Source: Kribbella flavida DSM 17836
GTDB taxonomy: Bacteria; Actinomycetota; Actinomycetes; Propionibacteriales; Kribbellaceae
Assembly: GCF_000024345.1 (NCBI RefSeq)
Contig: NC_013729.1
Coordinates: forward strand, 3,968,001 to 4,032,000
DNA: 64,000 nucleotides
Reading direction: 5' to 3'
A program made the translations under genes and the position numbers. Position 1 is the stretch's first letter; every line of letters begins with the position of its first letter. Positions 32,749 through 41,435 of this stretch are shown here, piece by piece. The notes beneath the pieces were generated by a model. It saw only the letters and a program-made list of their open reading frames with translations, had not been told where the DNA came from and searched no databases.

Positions 32749-34107
32749 GTGGGCGCTGGACGGAACGAGCGAGGTGCTGCCGGCACTTTCTTGCTGATGG
32801 CTGTCGTACTGGCCTTGGCGGCTGTGGTCGCGGTGGTCAACATCGGCCAGCCTGATGACGAAGCCCTCGATCAAGTCCAACTGGGTCGAGCGACACCGCG
32901 GACGAATGACGTCGCGGACGCTGCTCGGCAGTCCCTGCTCAGCTACTGGGCCCGGGAGCTGCCGGCCGTCTACCAGCAGGACTTCGAGGCGCTGGCCGGT
33001 GGGTTCCAGCCGAAAACACCCGACAGCCCGGCGTTCAGCTGTGGCGGTCAGACCCAGACGTACGAGGATCTGCGCGGCAACGCCTTCTACTGCGGTGGCT
33101 CCGACGACTACATCGCCTGGGACGCCGCCACCCTGTTTCCCCAGCTGTCCGAGCGGTACGGCGGCATCGCCCCCGCGATCGTGCTCGCCCACGAGGTCGG
33201 CCACGCCGTCCAGGCCCGCGCCGGCATCGACGCGCCGTCGGTGGTGCAGGAACTGCAGGCCGACTGCTTCGCCGGTTCCTGGACGCGCTTCGCCGAGACG
33301 TCGACCGAGGACCCGGTCTCGCTGAGCGACGGCGCCTTGGACAGCGCGGTCGCGACCGTGCTGACGCTGCGAGACCAGCCTGGCCGTGCGGCCACCGCTC
33401 CGCAGGCTCACGGTCTGGGCTTCGACCGGGTCAACGCCTTCCAGACCGGCTACGAGCAGGGCGCCGGTCGCTGCGCCAAGCTGCCGACCGAGGGCGTGGT
33501 CACCACCGAACTGCCGTTCCGTACGCAGGCGGAGGCGGAGACCGGCGGCGACCTGCCGTTCGAGCAGGCGGTCCAGGTGCTGACCGACAGCCTGGACTCG
33601 TACTGGACGGCGGTGCTGCCACGGCTCGCCGACGGCGGGACCTTCCAGCCGCCGACGGTCAGGCCGGCCGACAGCACCGACGTACCCGAGTGCCCCAGCG
33701 GGCAAGACCCCACCGGACTCGCCGCCGACTACTGCCCGGCCAGTACGACGATCGACTGGAGCGTGCCGCGGCTGCTGTCCGTGCACGAGCAGATCGGCGA
33801 CCTCGGCACGGGCGCCGCTCTCGGTGACGCCTGGGCGGAAGCCGCTCAGAACCAGGCCGGCCTGGAAACCGCCGGGCAGCGCGCAGGTCTGCAGCGCGAC
33901 TGCTTCACCGGCGCCTGGATCGCCTCCCTCGCGGGCGAGAACCTGGCTCGCTCGCCGCTGTCGCCGGGCGATCTGGACGAAGCGCTGACCGCGATCGTCG
34001 CGGCCAGCTTCACCGACGACGCCCGCTCGATGGACCGCGGCGGCGCCTTCGCCCGGACCAGGTCCCTGCGCACCGGCCTGTTCGAGAACCTCTCCGGCTG
34101 CGTCTAG
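32749..34107 (+). CDS. Membrane-anchored neutral zinc metallopeptidase with internal duplication
   Basis: A 452-residue protein. One N-terminal helix (FLLMAVVLALAAVVAVVNI) anchors an extracytoplasmic domain. The zinc motif is LAHEVGHAVQ with His148, Glu149 and His152, and the third ligand is probably Glu168 in VQELQADCFAGSW, as in YpfJ-type peptidases. Residues about 275-450 repeat the first half (SYWTAVLPRL, LLSVHEQIGDL, GLQRDCFTGAW). In this repeat HEVGH has become HEQIG and the Glu before the ADC motif is Gly, so it cannot bind zinc the same way. GTG at 32749 follows GGAGGGAG. Confidence 0.88.
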   Translation: MGAGRNERGAAGTFLLMAVVLALAAVVAVVNIGQPDDEALDQVQLGRATPRTNDVADAARQSLLSYWARELPAVYQQDFEALAGGFQPKTPDSPAFSCGGQTQTYEDLRGNAFYCGGSDDYIAWDAATLFPQLSERYGGIAPAIVLAHEVGHAVQARAGIDAPSVVQELQADCFAGSWTRFAETSTEDPVSLSDGALDSAVATVLTLRDQPGRAATAPQAHGLGFDRVNAFQTGYEQGAGRCAKLPTEGVVTTELPFRTQAEAETGGDLPFEQAVQVLTDSLDSYWTAVLPRLADGGTFQPPTVRPADSTDVPECPSGQDPTGLAADYCPASTTIDWSVPRLLSVHEQIGDLGTGAALGDAWAEAAQNQAGLETAGQRAGLQRDCFTGAWIASLAGENLARSPLSPGDLDEALTAIVAASFTDDARSMDRGGAFARTRSLRTGLFENLSGCV

Positions 34108-34118
34108 CGCGGGTGGGA

Positions 34119-35177
34119 TCAGTCCTTCGGCCGGTCGCGGTCCTTGGACGGCTGCACCCGCTTGGGCTCCCCCGGCATCTTCGGGTACTCCGGCGGGTAC
34201 GGCAGGTCGCCCTCGCCGTGGTCGCGCTCGTGCTTGGCCGACAGCTCCAGCAGGGACTCCAGCGAGAACGCCTGCGTCCCGACCGCGGCGTGCAGGTCGC
34301 CGACCTCGGCGAAGCGGGCCGGCATGGTCAGCACGTCGAAGTCGTCCGGTACGACGTCGTCGAGCTCCTCCCAGCGCAGCGGCGCCGACACCCGGGCGCG
34401 CGCGTTCGGCCGGACCGAGTACGCCGAGGCGATGGTCCGGTCCCGCGCCATCTGGTTGAAGTCGATGAAGACGCGTTCGCCGCGTTCTTCCTTCCACCAG
34501 TTCACCGTGACCTGCTCGGGCAGCCGGCGGGACAGCTCGCGGCCGACCGCGATCACCGCCCGCCGGGCCTCGACGAAGGTCCAGCGCGGCTCGATCGGCA
34601 CGTACACGTGCAGGCCGCGGCCGCCGGACGTCTTCGGATAACCCTCCAGGCCGTGCTCGGCGAGCAGCTCGCGCAGCGCGGGCGCGACGGCAACCGCGCT
34701 CTTGAAGTCCGTGCCCGGCTGCGGGTCGAGGTCGATGCGCAACTGGTCGGGGTGGTCCAGCTCCGGCCGCCGGACCGGCCACGGGTGGAACGTCAGCGTG
34801 CCGAGGTTGACGGCCCAGGCGACCACCGCCAGCTCGGTCGGGCAGACCTCGTCGGCGGGCCGGCCGCTGGGGAAGGTGATGGTCGCGGTCTCCACCCAGT
34901 CGGGCGCGCCCTTGGCGACCCGCTTCTGGTAGAACGCGTCGCCCTTGTTGTCCATCCGGGTGGACAACTTCGCACCTTCGAACCAGCCGCCGGGCCAGCG
35001 CTCCAGCGTGGTCGGCCGGTCCCGGAGCGCGCCGAGAATGCCGTCGCCGACCGCGACGAAGTAGTTCACGATGTCCAGCTTGGTCAGCCCGCGGTCCGCG
35101 AAGTACGGCTTGTCCGGGTTGCTCACCCGGACCGTGCGTCCCGCGATCTCCAGCTCGATTGCCTTGGTCGCCGCCAT
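34119..35177 (-). CDS. LigD-type primase-polymerase domain protein
   Basis: A 352-residue stand-alone polymerase of the LigD PrimPol (archaeo-eukaryotic primase) family, used in non-homologous end joining or gap filling. Visible features: KPYFADRGLTKLDIVNYFVAVGDGIL, the GWFEGAKLSTRMDNKGDAFYQKR region, the metal-binding DLD in LRIDLDPQPG, SGGRGLHVYVPI, and FIDFNQMARDRTIASAYSVRP. No ligase or nuclease domain is fused and no Ku gene is nearby. Start chosen as ATG at 35177, giving MAATKAIELEIAGRTVRVSNPDK. Converges with the zinc peptidase gene, 11 bp between stops. Confidence 0.9.
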   Translation of the reverse strand: MAATKAIELEIAGRTVRVSNPDKPYFADRGLTKLDIVNYFVAVGDGILGALRDRPTTLERWPGGWFEGAKLSTRMDNKGDAFYQKRVAKGAPDWVETATITFPSGRPADEVCPTELAVVAWAVNLGTLTFHPWPVRRPELDHPDQLRIDLDPQPGTDFKSAVAVAPALRELLAEHGLEGYPKTSGGRGLHVYVPIEPRWTFVEARRAVIAVGRELSRRLPEQVTVNWWKEERGERVFIDFNQMARDRTIASAYSVRPNARARVSAPLRWEELDDVVPDDFDVLTMPARFAEVGDLHAAVGTQAFSLESLLELSAKHERDHGEGDLPYPPEYPKMPGEPKRVQPSKDRDRPKD

Positions 35178-35258
35178 GTCGTGGACGCTACCGCCCGGCA
35201 CGGACCAAAACCGTGGTCAGCGCGCGGAAAGGCGAAGTTTTCGTGAGCTCTGGCCACC

Positions 35259-35280
35259 CTCGGTGACCGAGCGGTAACGT
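35259..35280 (+). promoter_or_regulatory. Palindrome and possible -10 upstream of the M4 peptidase gene
   Basis: CTCGGT-G-ACCGAG (35259-35271) is a perfect inverted repeat followed directly by TAACGT (35275-35280), a possible -10. A regulator could occlude the promoter. No -35 is clear. Confidence 0.4.
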
Positions 35281-35339
35281 GCCTGCACCTCGTTCCTGGG
35301 GCGTGAGGCCCCCGGGAACACTCTTGAAGGAGCGCGAGG

Positions 35340-36932
35340 ATGAACAGATCCGCCCTGTTCGCCGCTGCCACCGCACTGGCGACCGCCACCGCTCTCGGAC
35401 TCGGAACCGGTACCGCCACCGGCGCCCCGCAGGCCGATCCCGCCCCGACCCCCGCCACCGCGGTCGCCCGGGCCAAGGCCGCGATCGGCCAGCACCTCGG
35501 CCCGCTGCGCGCCACCACGGCCGACACCTTCGCCGTCCGGGACGTGATCGTGGACCCCGACGGCACCAGCCACGTCCGGATGGACCGCAGCATCGGCGGC
35601 CTGAAGGTGCTCGGCGGCGACGTCGTCGTGCACCAGGCCAAGGACGGCGCCTGGAAGGACGTCAGCCTGACCCTGGACCGCACCGCGACCGTCGGTCGCA
35701 CCCCGAAGATCTCGGTGGCCACCGCCACCGCCAAGGCGCTGGCCCGTGGCCACCGGGCCGAGGCCAGGCCGTCCCTGGTGATCGAGGCCCGCAAGGGCGC
35801 ACCCCGGCTCGCCTACCTGGTCACCTCCGGCGGTACGCAGGCCGACGGGACCCCGAGCCACCTCACCACCACCGTGGACGCACTGACCGGCGCCAAGCTC
35901 GTCACCGAGCAGCACATCCACACCGCCACCGGCGACGGGCAGAGCCTTTACAGCGGCACGGTGCCGATCGACTCCACCCCCGCGACCGGCGGCTTCACGC
36001 TGACCGACCCGGCCCGTGGCAACGGCTTCACCGCCGACGCGAACAACAAGACGGACTCGATCCTGTGCCAGGTGTTCGGCTTCGGTTGCCCGACGCCCAG
36101 CCGGTTCACCGACGCGGACAACCACTGGGGCAGCGGGACGATGGCCGATCGCGCCACGGCCGCCGTCGACGCGCACTACGGCGCGGCCCAGACGTTCGAC
36201 TACTTCAAGCTCAACCACGGCCGCAACGGCATCTTCAACGACGGCCGGGGCGTACCGAGCCGGGTGCACTACGGCACCAACTACGTGAACGCGTTCTGGG
36301 ACGGCAAGCAGATGACCTACGGCGACGGCGACGGCGTGACGGCCGGGCCGCTGGTGTCGATCGACGTGGCCGGCCACGAGATGTCGCACGGCGTCACCAC
36401 GGCGACCGCGAACCTCACGTACTCCGGGGAGTCCGGCGGCCTGAACGAGGCGACCAGCGACATCTTCGGCACGCTGGTGGAGTTCGCCGCGAACAACGCC
36501 CAGGACCCGGGCGACTACTACATCGGCGAGGAGATCATGAAGGACCGCCCCGCCCTGCGGTACATGGACAAGCCGAGCCGGGACGGCCAGTCCAAGGACT
36601 GCTGGTACGCCGGCATCGGCAACCTCGACGTGCACTACTCGTCCGGGGTCGCGAACCACTTCGCGTACCTGCTGGCCGAGGGCAGTGGTCCTCGTGACTT
36701 CGGCGGCCTGCCGCACGACTCGACCACCTGCAACGGCAGCACGCTGACCGGCATCGGCCAAGCCAAGCTCGGCAAGATCTGGTATCGCGCGCTGACCGCC
36801 TACATGACCACCAGCACCAACTACGCCCAGGCCCGGACCGCGACCCTGAACGCGGCCACCGACCTGTACGGCGCGACCAGTACCGAGCGGGCCGCGGTGG
36901 CCGCCGCCTGGTCGGCAGTGAGCGTCAACTGA
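35340..36932 (+). CDS. Secreted thermolysin-like M4 metallopeptidase
   Basis: A 530-residue preproenzyme. The signal peptide is at 1-28 (ending GTATGA). An FTP/PepSY-type propeptide (about 40-200; LTLDRTATV, VTSGGTQADGTPSHL) precedes the catalytic domain. Catalytic features are HEMSH (His346, Glu347, His350), the zinc ligand Glu370 in GGLNEATSDIFG and His432 in HYSSGVANHFAYLL. No C-terminal binding module is present. ATG at 35340 follows GAAGGAG. A strong hairpin at 36984-37028 follows. Confidence 0.95.
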   Translation: MNRSALFAAATALATATALGLGTGTATGAPQADPAPTPATAVARAKAAIGQHLGPLRATTADTFAVRDVIVDPDGTSHVRMDRSIGGLKVLGGDVVVHQAKDGAWKDVSLTLDRTATVGRTPKISVATATAKALARGHRAEARPSLVIEARKGAPRLAYLVTSGGTQADGTPSHLTTTVDALTGAKLVTEQHIHTATGDGQSLYSGTVPIDSTPATGGFTLTDPARGNGFTADANNKTDSILCQVFGFGCPTPSRFTDADNHWGSGTMADRATAAVDAHYGAAQTFDYFKLNHGRNGIFNDGRGVPSRVHYGTNYVNAFWDGKQMTYGDGDGVTAGPLVSIDVAGHEMSHGVTTATANLTYSGESGGLNEATSDIFGTLVEFAANNAQDPGDYYIGEEIMKDRPALRYMDKPSRDGQSKDCWYAGIGNLDVHYSSGVANHFAYLLAEGSGPRDFGGLPHDSTTCNGSTLTGIGQAKLGKIWYRALTAYMTTSTNYAQARTATLNAATDLYGATSTERAAVAAAWSAVSVN

Positions 36933-36983
36933 TCGCCGGCGACAACTGATCCGCAACACGGTCTTGATCAGCTGATCGTTGGA

Positions 36984-37028
36984 CGTTCGCCGGTCCTGTC
37001 CCACTGGGGCGGACAGGACCGGCGAACG
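36984..37028 (+). terminator. Terminator of the M4 peptidase gene
   Basis: An 18-bp perfect stem, CGTTCGCCGGTCCTGTCC with its complement at 37011-37028, around a 9-nt loop. It starts 51 bp after the stop codon. The rest of 36933-37111 shows no gene. Confidence 0.75.
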
Positions 37029-37111
37029 AGCACCCCACCGGCGCGGCGTGGATGGCCGCGCAGGATCACCCTCGCGTTCGGGCGGCGTACCAGGTGTTCA
37101 TGTGCTGGACC

Positions 37112-37140
37112 TTGGCGCGGTCCGGTCCGGGTGTGAGAAT
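37112..37140 (+). promoter_or_regulatory. Promoter of the leaderless LTD-EEP nuclease gene
   Basis: TTGGCG (37112-37117), 17 nt, GAGAAT (37135-37140), then 7 nt to the ATG at 37148. No ribosome site is present. Confidence 0.5.
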
Positions 37141-37147
37141 CCGGCTC

Positions 37148-39559
37148 ATGTCTGCCCAGATCCGATCACGGCGCCGCCTGGGCGCCCTCGTGGTCACCTC
37201 CGCTCTCGTCCTGCCGGGCGCGGTCGCCATCGCGGCGTCCTCGGCACAGGCCGCCTCGTCCACCGTGGTCATCACCGAGGTGTACGGCGGTGGCGGGAAC
37301 ACCGGCGCGCCGTACCAGAACGACTTCGTCGAGCTGACCAACAACAGCACCTCCCCGGTCGACCTGACCGGCTGGTCGATCCAGTACGCGTCGTCCGCGG
37401 GTGTCTCCTGGTCGAACAAGGTCGCCCTGACCGGGTCCATCGCGCCCGGCGGGGTCTACCTCGCCAGGCTGGCCGGCGGCACCACCGGCCAGCCGCTGCC
37501 GGAGGCCGACGTCGTCGGCGGCGTGAACATGTCCGCCAGCTCCGGCAAGGTCGCCCTGGTCACCTCGACCACCAGCCTGACCTGTACGACGGGCTGCGCG
37601 ACCGCGAACGGCGTGGTCGACTTCGTCGGTTACGGCGGCGCCAACGACGCCGAGGGCTCCCCCGCGCCGGGCCCCTCGAACACCACCTCGGTGACCCGCA
37701 AGGTGCCGACCACCGACAGCGACAACAACGCGAGCGACTTCGCCGCGGTCAACCCGTCGCCGAAGACCCTCACCAGCACGCCGCCCGACCCGGACCCGGT
37801 GCCGGCGAAGATCCACGACATCCAGGGCGCCGCGCACCGGTCCCCGCTGAACGGCAAGCTGGTCGGCGACGTCACCGGCGTGGTCACCGCGAAGAGCGGC
37901 AACGGATTCTGGTTCCAGGACACCCAGCCGGACGCCGACCCGGCGACCAGCGAGGGCCTGTTCGTGTTCACCAGCTCGGCCCCGGCGGTCGCGGTCGGTG
38001 ACGCCGTGAGCGTGCAGGGCACGGTCACCGAGTTCCGTCCCGGCGGCTCGGGCGGCACCGACAACCTGACCACGACCGAGCTGACGAACCCGAAGGTCAC
38101 CGTCACCACGCCCGGTGGGGGCGCCGGCGCCGTCCCCGCTCCGACCATCGTCGGCCCGGGCGGCCGGGTACCTCCGTCGACCGTGATCGACGACGACTCC
38201 ACCGGTGACGTGGAGACGACCGGCACCTTCCAGCCCGCCACCGACGGCATCGACTTCTGGGAGTCGCTGGAGGGCATGTGGCTCGGCATCGACCGGCCCG
38301 AGGTCACCGGCCCGATCAGCTCGTTCCGTGAACTGTCGGTCGTGCCGGCCGGTTCCGGCGTCCGGACGATCCGCGGCGGCATCGTGCTGCAGAAGACCGA
38401 CAGCAACCCGGAGCGGGTTCTGCTGGACGACCTGCTGGCTCCCGTCCCCGACGCGAAGACCGGGGACACCCTCGTCGGCCCCGACAGCAGCACGGTGACC
38501 GGCGTTCTGGACTACGGTTTCGGCAACTTCAAGTTCCTCGTCACGCGGACCCCGACCGTGATCGACGGTGGCATCACGCGCGAGAGGACGGCTCCCTCCT
38601 CGGCGTTGCAGGTCTCGGTGGCGACGTTCAACGTGGAGAACCTGGACCCGTCCGACGGTCCCGCCAAGTTCGACGGGCTGGCCCAGGCGGTGGTGAAGAA
38701 CCTCGCCTCACCCGACATCCTCGCCCTCGAGGAAGTGCAGGACAACGACGGCGCGACGAACTCGGGCAGCACCGGCGCGGACCTCACCCTGAACACCCTG
38801 GCGGCGGCGATCCGCGCGGCCGGCGGCCCGAAGTACGCCTGGCGGCAGATCGATCCGGTCGACGGCGAGGAGGGCGGTGAGCCGGGTGGCAACATCCGGG
38901 TCGCGTTCATGTACCGCACCGACCGGCCGGTGAAGTTCGTCGACCGGCCCGGCGGCGGCTCGACCACCGCGACCGCGGTCACCGCCGACAAGTTCGGCCG
39001 GCCGCACCTGAGCGCCTCCCCCGGCCGCGTCGACCCGGCCAACCCGGCCTGGGCGTCCGCCCGGGTGCCGTTGGCCGGCGAGTTCAGCTGGCACGGCCAG
39101 AGCCTGTTCGTGGTGGTCAACCACTTCAGCTCCAAGGGCGGCGACGACCCGCTCTGGGGCCGCACCCAGCCGCCGGTCCAGTCCTCGGCGGCGAAGCGGC
39201 ACGAGCAGGCGCGGTCCGTGCGCGGGTTCGTCGACCAGATCCTGGCCAAGGACCGCGGCGCCAACGTGATCGTGCTCGGCGACATCAACGACTTCGAGTT
39301 CAGCACGACCACCGACATCCTGGTCGGCTCGGGCCGGACCACGCTGACCAGCCTGCCGCGCACGCTGCCGGCCAAGGAGCGGTACAGCTACGTGTTCGAG
39401 GGCAACAGCCAGATCCTCGACCAGATCCTGATCTCGCAGAACCTGCGGCTGGCGTCGTCGTACGACATCGTGCACATGAACGCGGAGTTCCCCGACCAGA
39501 TCAGCGACCACGACCCGCAGGTGGTCCGGGTGGTGCCGCTGCCGTCGTGGTACCGGTGA
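37148..39559 (+). CDS. Secreted nuclease with lamin-tail and EEP domains
   Basis: An 803-residue exported protein. The signal peptide is at 1-36 (LVVTSALVLPGAVAIAASSAQA). A lamin-tail domain (VVITEVYGGGGNTGAPYQNDFVELTN, about 40-165) is followed by OB-like repeats (about 220-490). The C-terminal endonuclease/exonuclease/phosphatase domain shows VATFNVENLDPSD, ILALEEVQDND, VVNHFSSKGGDDP, VLGDINDFEFS and ISDHDPQVV, the full metal and catalytic set. Such ExeM-like enzymes degrade extracellular DNA. ATG at 37148 appears leaderless. Tandem terminators follow. Confidence 0.93.
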   Translation: MSAQIRSRRRLGALVVTSALVLPGAVAIAASSAQAASSTVVITEVYGGGGNTGAPYQNDFVELTNNSTSPVDLTGWSIQYASSAGVSWSNKVALTGSIAPGGVYLARLAGGTTGQPLPEADVVGGVNMSASSGKVALVTSTTSLTCTTGCATANGVVDFVGYGGANDAEGSPAPGPSNTTSVTRKVPTTDSDNNASDFAAVNPSPKTLTSTPPDPDPVPAKIHDIQGAAHRSPLNGKLVGDVTGVVTAKSGNGFWFQDTQPDADPATSEGLFVFTSSAPAVAVGDAVSVQGTVTEFRPGGSGGTDNLTTTELTNPKVTVTTPGGGAGAVPAPTIVGPGGRVPPSTVIDDDSTGDVETTGTFQPATDGIDFWESLEGMWLGIDRPEVTGPISSFRELSVVPAGSGVRTIRGGIVLQKTDSNPERVLLDDLLAPVPDAKTGDTLVGPDSSTVTGVLDYGFGNFKFLVTRTPTVIDGGITRERTAPSSALQVSVATFNVENLDPSDGPAKFDGLAQAVVKNLASPDILALEEVQDNDGATNSGSTGADLTLNTLAAAIRAAGGPKYAWRQIDPVDGEEGGEPGGNIRVAFMYRTDRPVKFVDRPGGGSTTATAVTADKFGRPHLSASPGRVDPANPAWASARVPLAGEFSWHGQSLFVVVNHFSSKGGDDPLWGRTQPPVQSSAAKRHEQARSVRGFVDQILAKDRGANVIVLGDINDFEFSTTTDILVGSGRTTLTSLPRTLPAKERYSYVFEGNSQILDQILISQNLRLASSYDIVHMNAEFPDQISDHDPQVVRVVPLPSWYR

Positions 39560-39596
39560 GCACGCTCACGGCGACGGTTACGGGCCGGTGACGTCC

Positions 39597-39630
39597 GGCG
39601 GCCGGGCGGGGTTTCGCTTGCCCGGCCGCC
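39597..39630 (+). terminator. Terminator 1 after the nuclease gene
   Basis: GGCGGCCGGGC (39597-39607) and GCCCGGCCGCC (39620-39630), a perfect 11-bp stem with a loop containing TTTCGCTT. Confidence 0.7.
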
Positions 39631-39636
39631 GATAAT

Positions 39637-39676
39637 GGGAAGGAGCCGGTTCCCCTGCGGATCCGGCTCCTTTCCC
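39637..39676 (+). terminator. Terminator 2 / leader hairpin before msrB
   Basis: AAGGAGCCGG (39640-39649) and CCGGCTCCTT (39663-39672), with GGG/CCC extension across a one-base bulge and a short T-run. It lies directly before the msrB ribosome site GAGGAGG, so it could also act as an attenuator. Confidence 0.6.
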
Positions 39677-39693
39677 TGAGGAGGTACAGGCAC

Positions 39694-40110
39694 GTGACCG
39701 ACGGCACCAAGCAGTACGCGATCGAGAAGACCGACGAGCAGTGGCGGGCGCAGTTGTCCCCGGCGGAGTACCAGGTCCTGCGCAAGGCGGGCACCGAGCG
39801 GCCGTTCACCGGTGAGTACACCGACACCAAGACGGTCGGCGTGTACCGCTGCCGGGCCTGCGAGGCGGAGCTGTTCCGCAGCGAGACCAAGTTCGACTCG
39901 CACTGCGGCTGGCCGTCGTTCTTCGCCCCGCTGGCCGAGGACCGGGTCGAGTACATCGAGGACACCGCGCTCGGCATGAAGCGCGTCGAGGTCCGCTGCG
40001 CCAACTGCGGCTCCCACCTCGGCCACGTCTTCGAGGGCGAGGGCTACGGCACCCCGACCGACCTGCGCTACTGCATCAACTCCGTCAGCCTCACGCTCGA
40101 CCCGGCCTGA
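39694..40110 (+). CDS. msrB: Peptide-methionine (R)-S-oxide reductase
   Basis: A 138-residue selenium-free MsrB that reduces methionine-R-sulfoxide. Zinc cysteines 53/56 ([10 protein letters not shown]) and 102/105 ([13 protein letters not shown]) and the catalytic Cys127 in LRYCINS are all present, as is the core [14 protein letters not shown] at 39694 stands 11 nt after GAGGAGG. Convergent with the glyoxalase-hemQ operon across repeat copy B. Confidence 0.96.
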   Translation: MTDGTKQYAIEKTDEQWRAQLSPAEYQVLRKAGTERPFTGEYTDTKTVGVYRCRACEAELFRSETKFDSHCGWPSFFAPLAEDRVEYIEDTALGMKRVEVRCANCGSHLGHVFEGEGYGTPTDLRYCINSVSLTLDPA

Positions 40111-40144
40111 TCCCACCCCGGCTCGCCGCCGCACGCCGCGCTCC

Positions 40145-40237
40145 CCCATCTGAGGGGTTGACCCACCAAGTGCAGGGTTGGCCCCTCGGATTTCGGCGGG
40201 CCAACCCTGCAGCTGGCGGGTTAACCCCTGAAAGGGG
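40145..40237 (+). repeat. Nested palindromic repeat, copy B
   Basis: The inner stem GCAGGGTTGGCCC/GGGCCAACCCTGC is perfect (13 bp). The outer arms TGAGGGGTTGACCC and GGGTTAACCCCTGA pair with few mismatches. It is aligned with copy A throughout; where A has ATGGG/CCCAT, B has AGGGG/CCCCT in left arm, loop edge and right arm. It sits between the convergent msrB and glyoxalase genes; bases 40238-40320 contain GC-rich direct repeats (CTGCGGGAGGTTGTGCGGGG twice) and no gene. Confidence 0.85.
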
Positions 40238-40320
40238 CGGGGCCGGTACTGCGGCGCGCTGCGGGAGGTTGTGCGGGGCCCGGTACTGCGGCTGCTGCGG
40301 GAGGTTGTGCGGGGCGCGGC

Positions 40321-40701
40321 TCAGATCGGGGTGGCGAGGGCGACCGGGTTGTGGTCGGGGTCGAAGGCGTAGGCCTGGCGTTCGCCCCACGGCATGTTCG
40401 CCGGCTCCTGGACGATCTGGTAGCCGGCCTCGCGCAGGAGCTCCACCTGCGCCTCCACGTCGTCGACGTACACGAACAGCTCGAACCGCGGCGCGGTGCC
40501 GACGGTGATGCCGAGCTGTGCCTCGGGCCAGCTGGTGTCGGCCAGACCGAGCGACGATTCGCCGCGCTCCAGGCCGACGTAGTGCGGCTCACCCTCGAGC
40601 GGGAACTGGTAGACCACCTCGTAGCCGAGCAGGCCGTAGAAGGCGATCGACCGGCGCACGTTGCCGACGTACAGGACCGGGAACGCCTTGCGCTGCACCA
40701 T
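40321..40701 (-). CDS. Glyoxalase/bleomycin-resistance-type VOC protein
   Basis: A 126-residue vicinal-oxygen-chelate fold protein. It has the paired beta-alpha-beta modules FPVLYVGNVRRSIAFYGLLGYEVVYQF and LFVYVDDVEAQVELLREAGYQIVQEP, ending AYAFDPDHNPVALAT. Its ATG overlaps the hemQ TGA by one base, so it is co-translated with the haem operon. The reaction is unknown. Confidence 0.88.
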   Translation of the reverse strand: MVQRKAFPVLYVGNVRRSIAFYGLLGYEVVYQFPLEGEPHYVGLERGESSLGLADTSWPEAQLGITVGTAPRFELFVYVDDVEAQVELLREAGYQIVQEPANMPWGERQAYAFDPDHNPVALATPI

Positions 40702-41435
40702 CAGGACAGGTTGCCGACCAGCTCGCCGAGCTCGGTCCGCTTGCCGGTGTAGAACGGGACCTCCTCGCGCACGTGCCGTCGCGCGGTCGAGGCGCGCAGG
40801 TCGCGCATCAGGTCGACGATCCGGTGCAGCTCGTCGGCCTCGAAGGCCAGCATCCACTCGTAGTCGCCGAGCGCGAACGACGCGACCGTGTTGGCCCGGA
40901 CGTCGGGGTAGCCGCGGGCCATCTTGCCGTGCTCGGCCAGCATGAACCGGCGCTGCTCGTCCGGCAGCAGGTACCACTCGTAGGACCGCACGAACGGGTA
41001 CACGCAGACGTAGCCGCGGGCCTCCTCGTCGGCCAGGAACGCCGGGATGTGGCTCTTGTTGAACTCGGCCGGCCGGTGCAGCGCGAGCTGGGACCAGACC
41101 GGCGCCAGGTGCCGACCGAGCCTCGACCGGCGCAGCGCGTGGTACGCCGTCTGCAGCGCGTCCGAGGTCGGCGCGTGCCACCAGACCAGGAAGTCGGCGT
41201 CGGCGCGGAAGCCCTCCACGTCGTACCAGCCGCGGATCACCACGTCGTCGGCGGCGAGCTTGCCGACCAGGTCGGTCAGCTCGGCGGTCAGTTCCTCGCG
41301 GTCGGCGTCCCCGAGCGGCGACTCGACCTTGAAAACGGACCACATGGTGTACCGGATCACGGTGTTCAGCTCGCGGGCCTTGGGCTTGGCGGGCTGCGTG
41401 GTCTCGGCCTGATCGGCTGCTGGCGTCTCGGTCAC
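40701..41435 (-). CDS. hemQ: Coproheme decarboxylase (chlorite-dismutase family)
   Basis: A 244-residue enzyme that decarboxylates coproheme III to haem b, the last step of the coproporphyrin-dependent pathway. It has the family stretches [77 protein letters not shown] and [17 protein letters not shown] at 41435 overlaps the cgoX stop by 4 bases (GTGA), so the two are coupled. A polar N-terminal extension of about 24 residues precedes the fold. Confidence 0.95.
   Translation of the reverse strand: MTETPAADQAETTQPAKPKARELNTVIRYTMWSVFKVESPLGDADREELTAELTDLVGKLAADDVVIRGWYDVEGFRADADFLVWWHAPTSDALQTAYHALRRSRLGRHLAPVWSQLALHRPAEFNKSHIPAFLADEEARGYVCVYPFVRSYEWYLLPDEQRRFMLAEHGKMARGYPDVRANTVASFALGDYEWMLAFEADELHRIVDLMRDLRASTARRHVREEVPFYTGKRTELGELVGNLS

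Noticed and set aside
30607..34782. A 1391-codon open frame on the minus strand
   Set aside because: It runs antisense through moaA, SURF1, the SDR and the zinc peptidase, all with clear family motifs. Its own sequence is low-complexity Arg/Ala/Gly-rich, the usual mirror frame of high-GC DNA.
40238..40320. Tandem GC-rich repeats suggestive of a CRISPR or VNTR
   Set aside because: Only two imperfect units of about 30 bp with no spacers; too little for either call.
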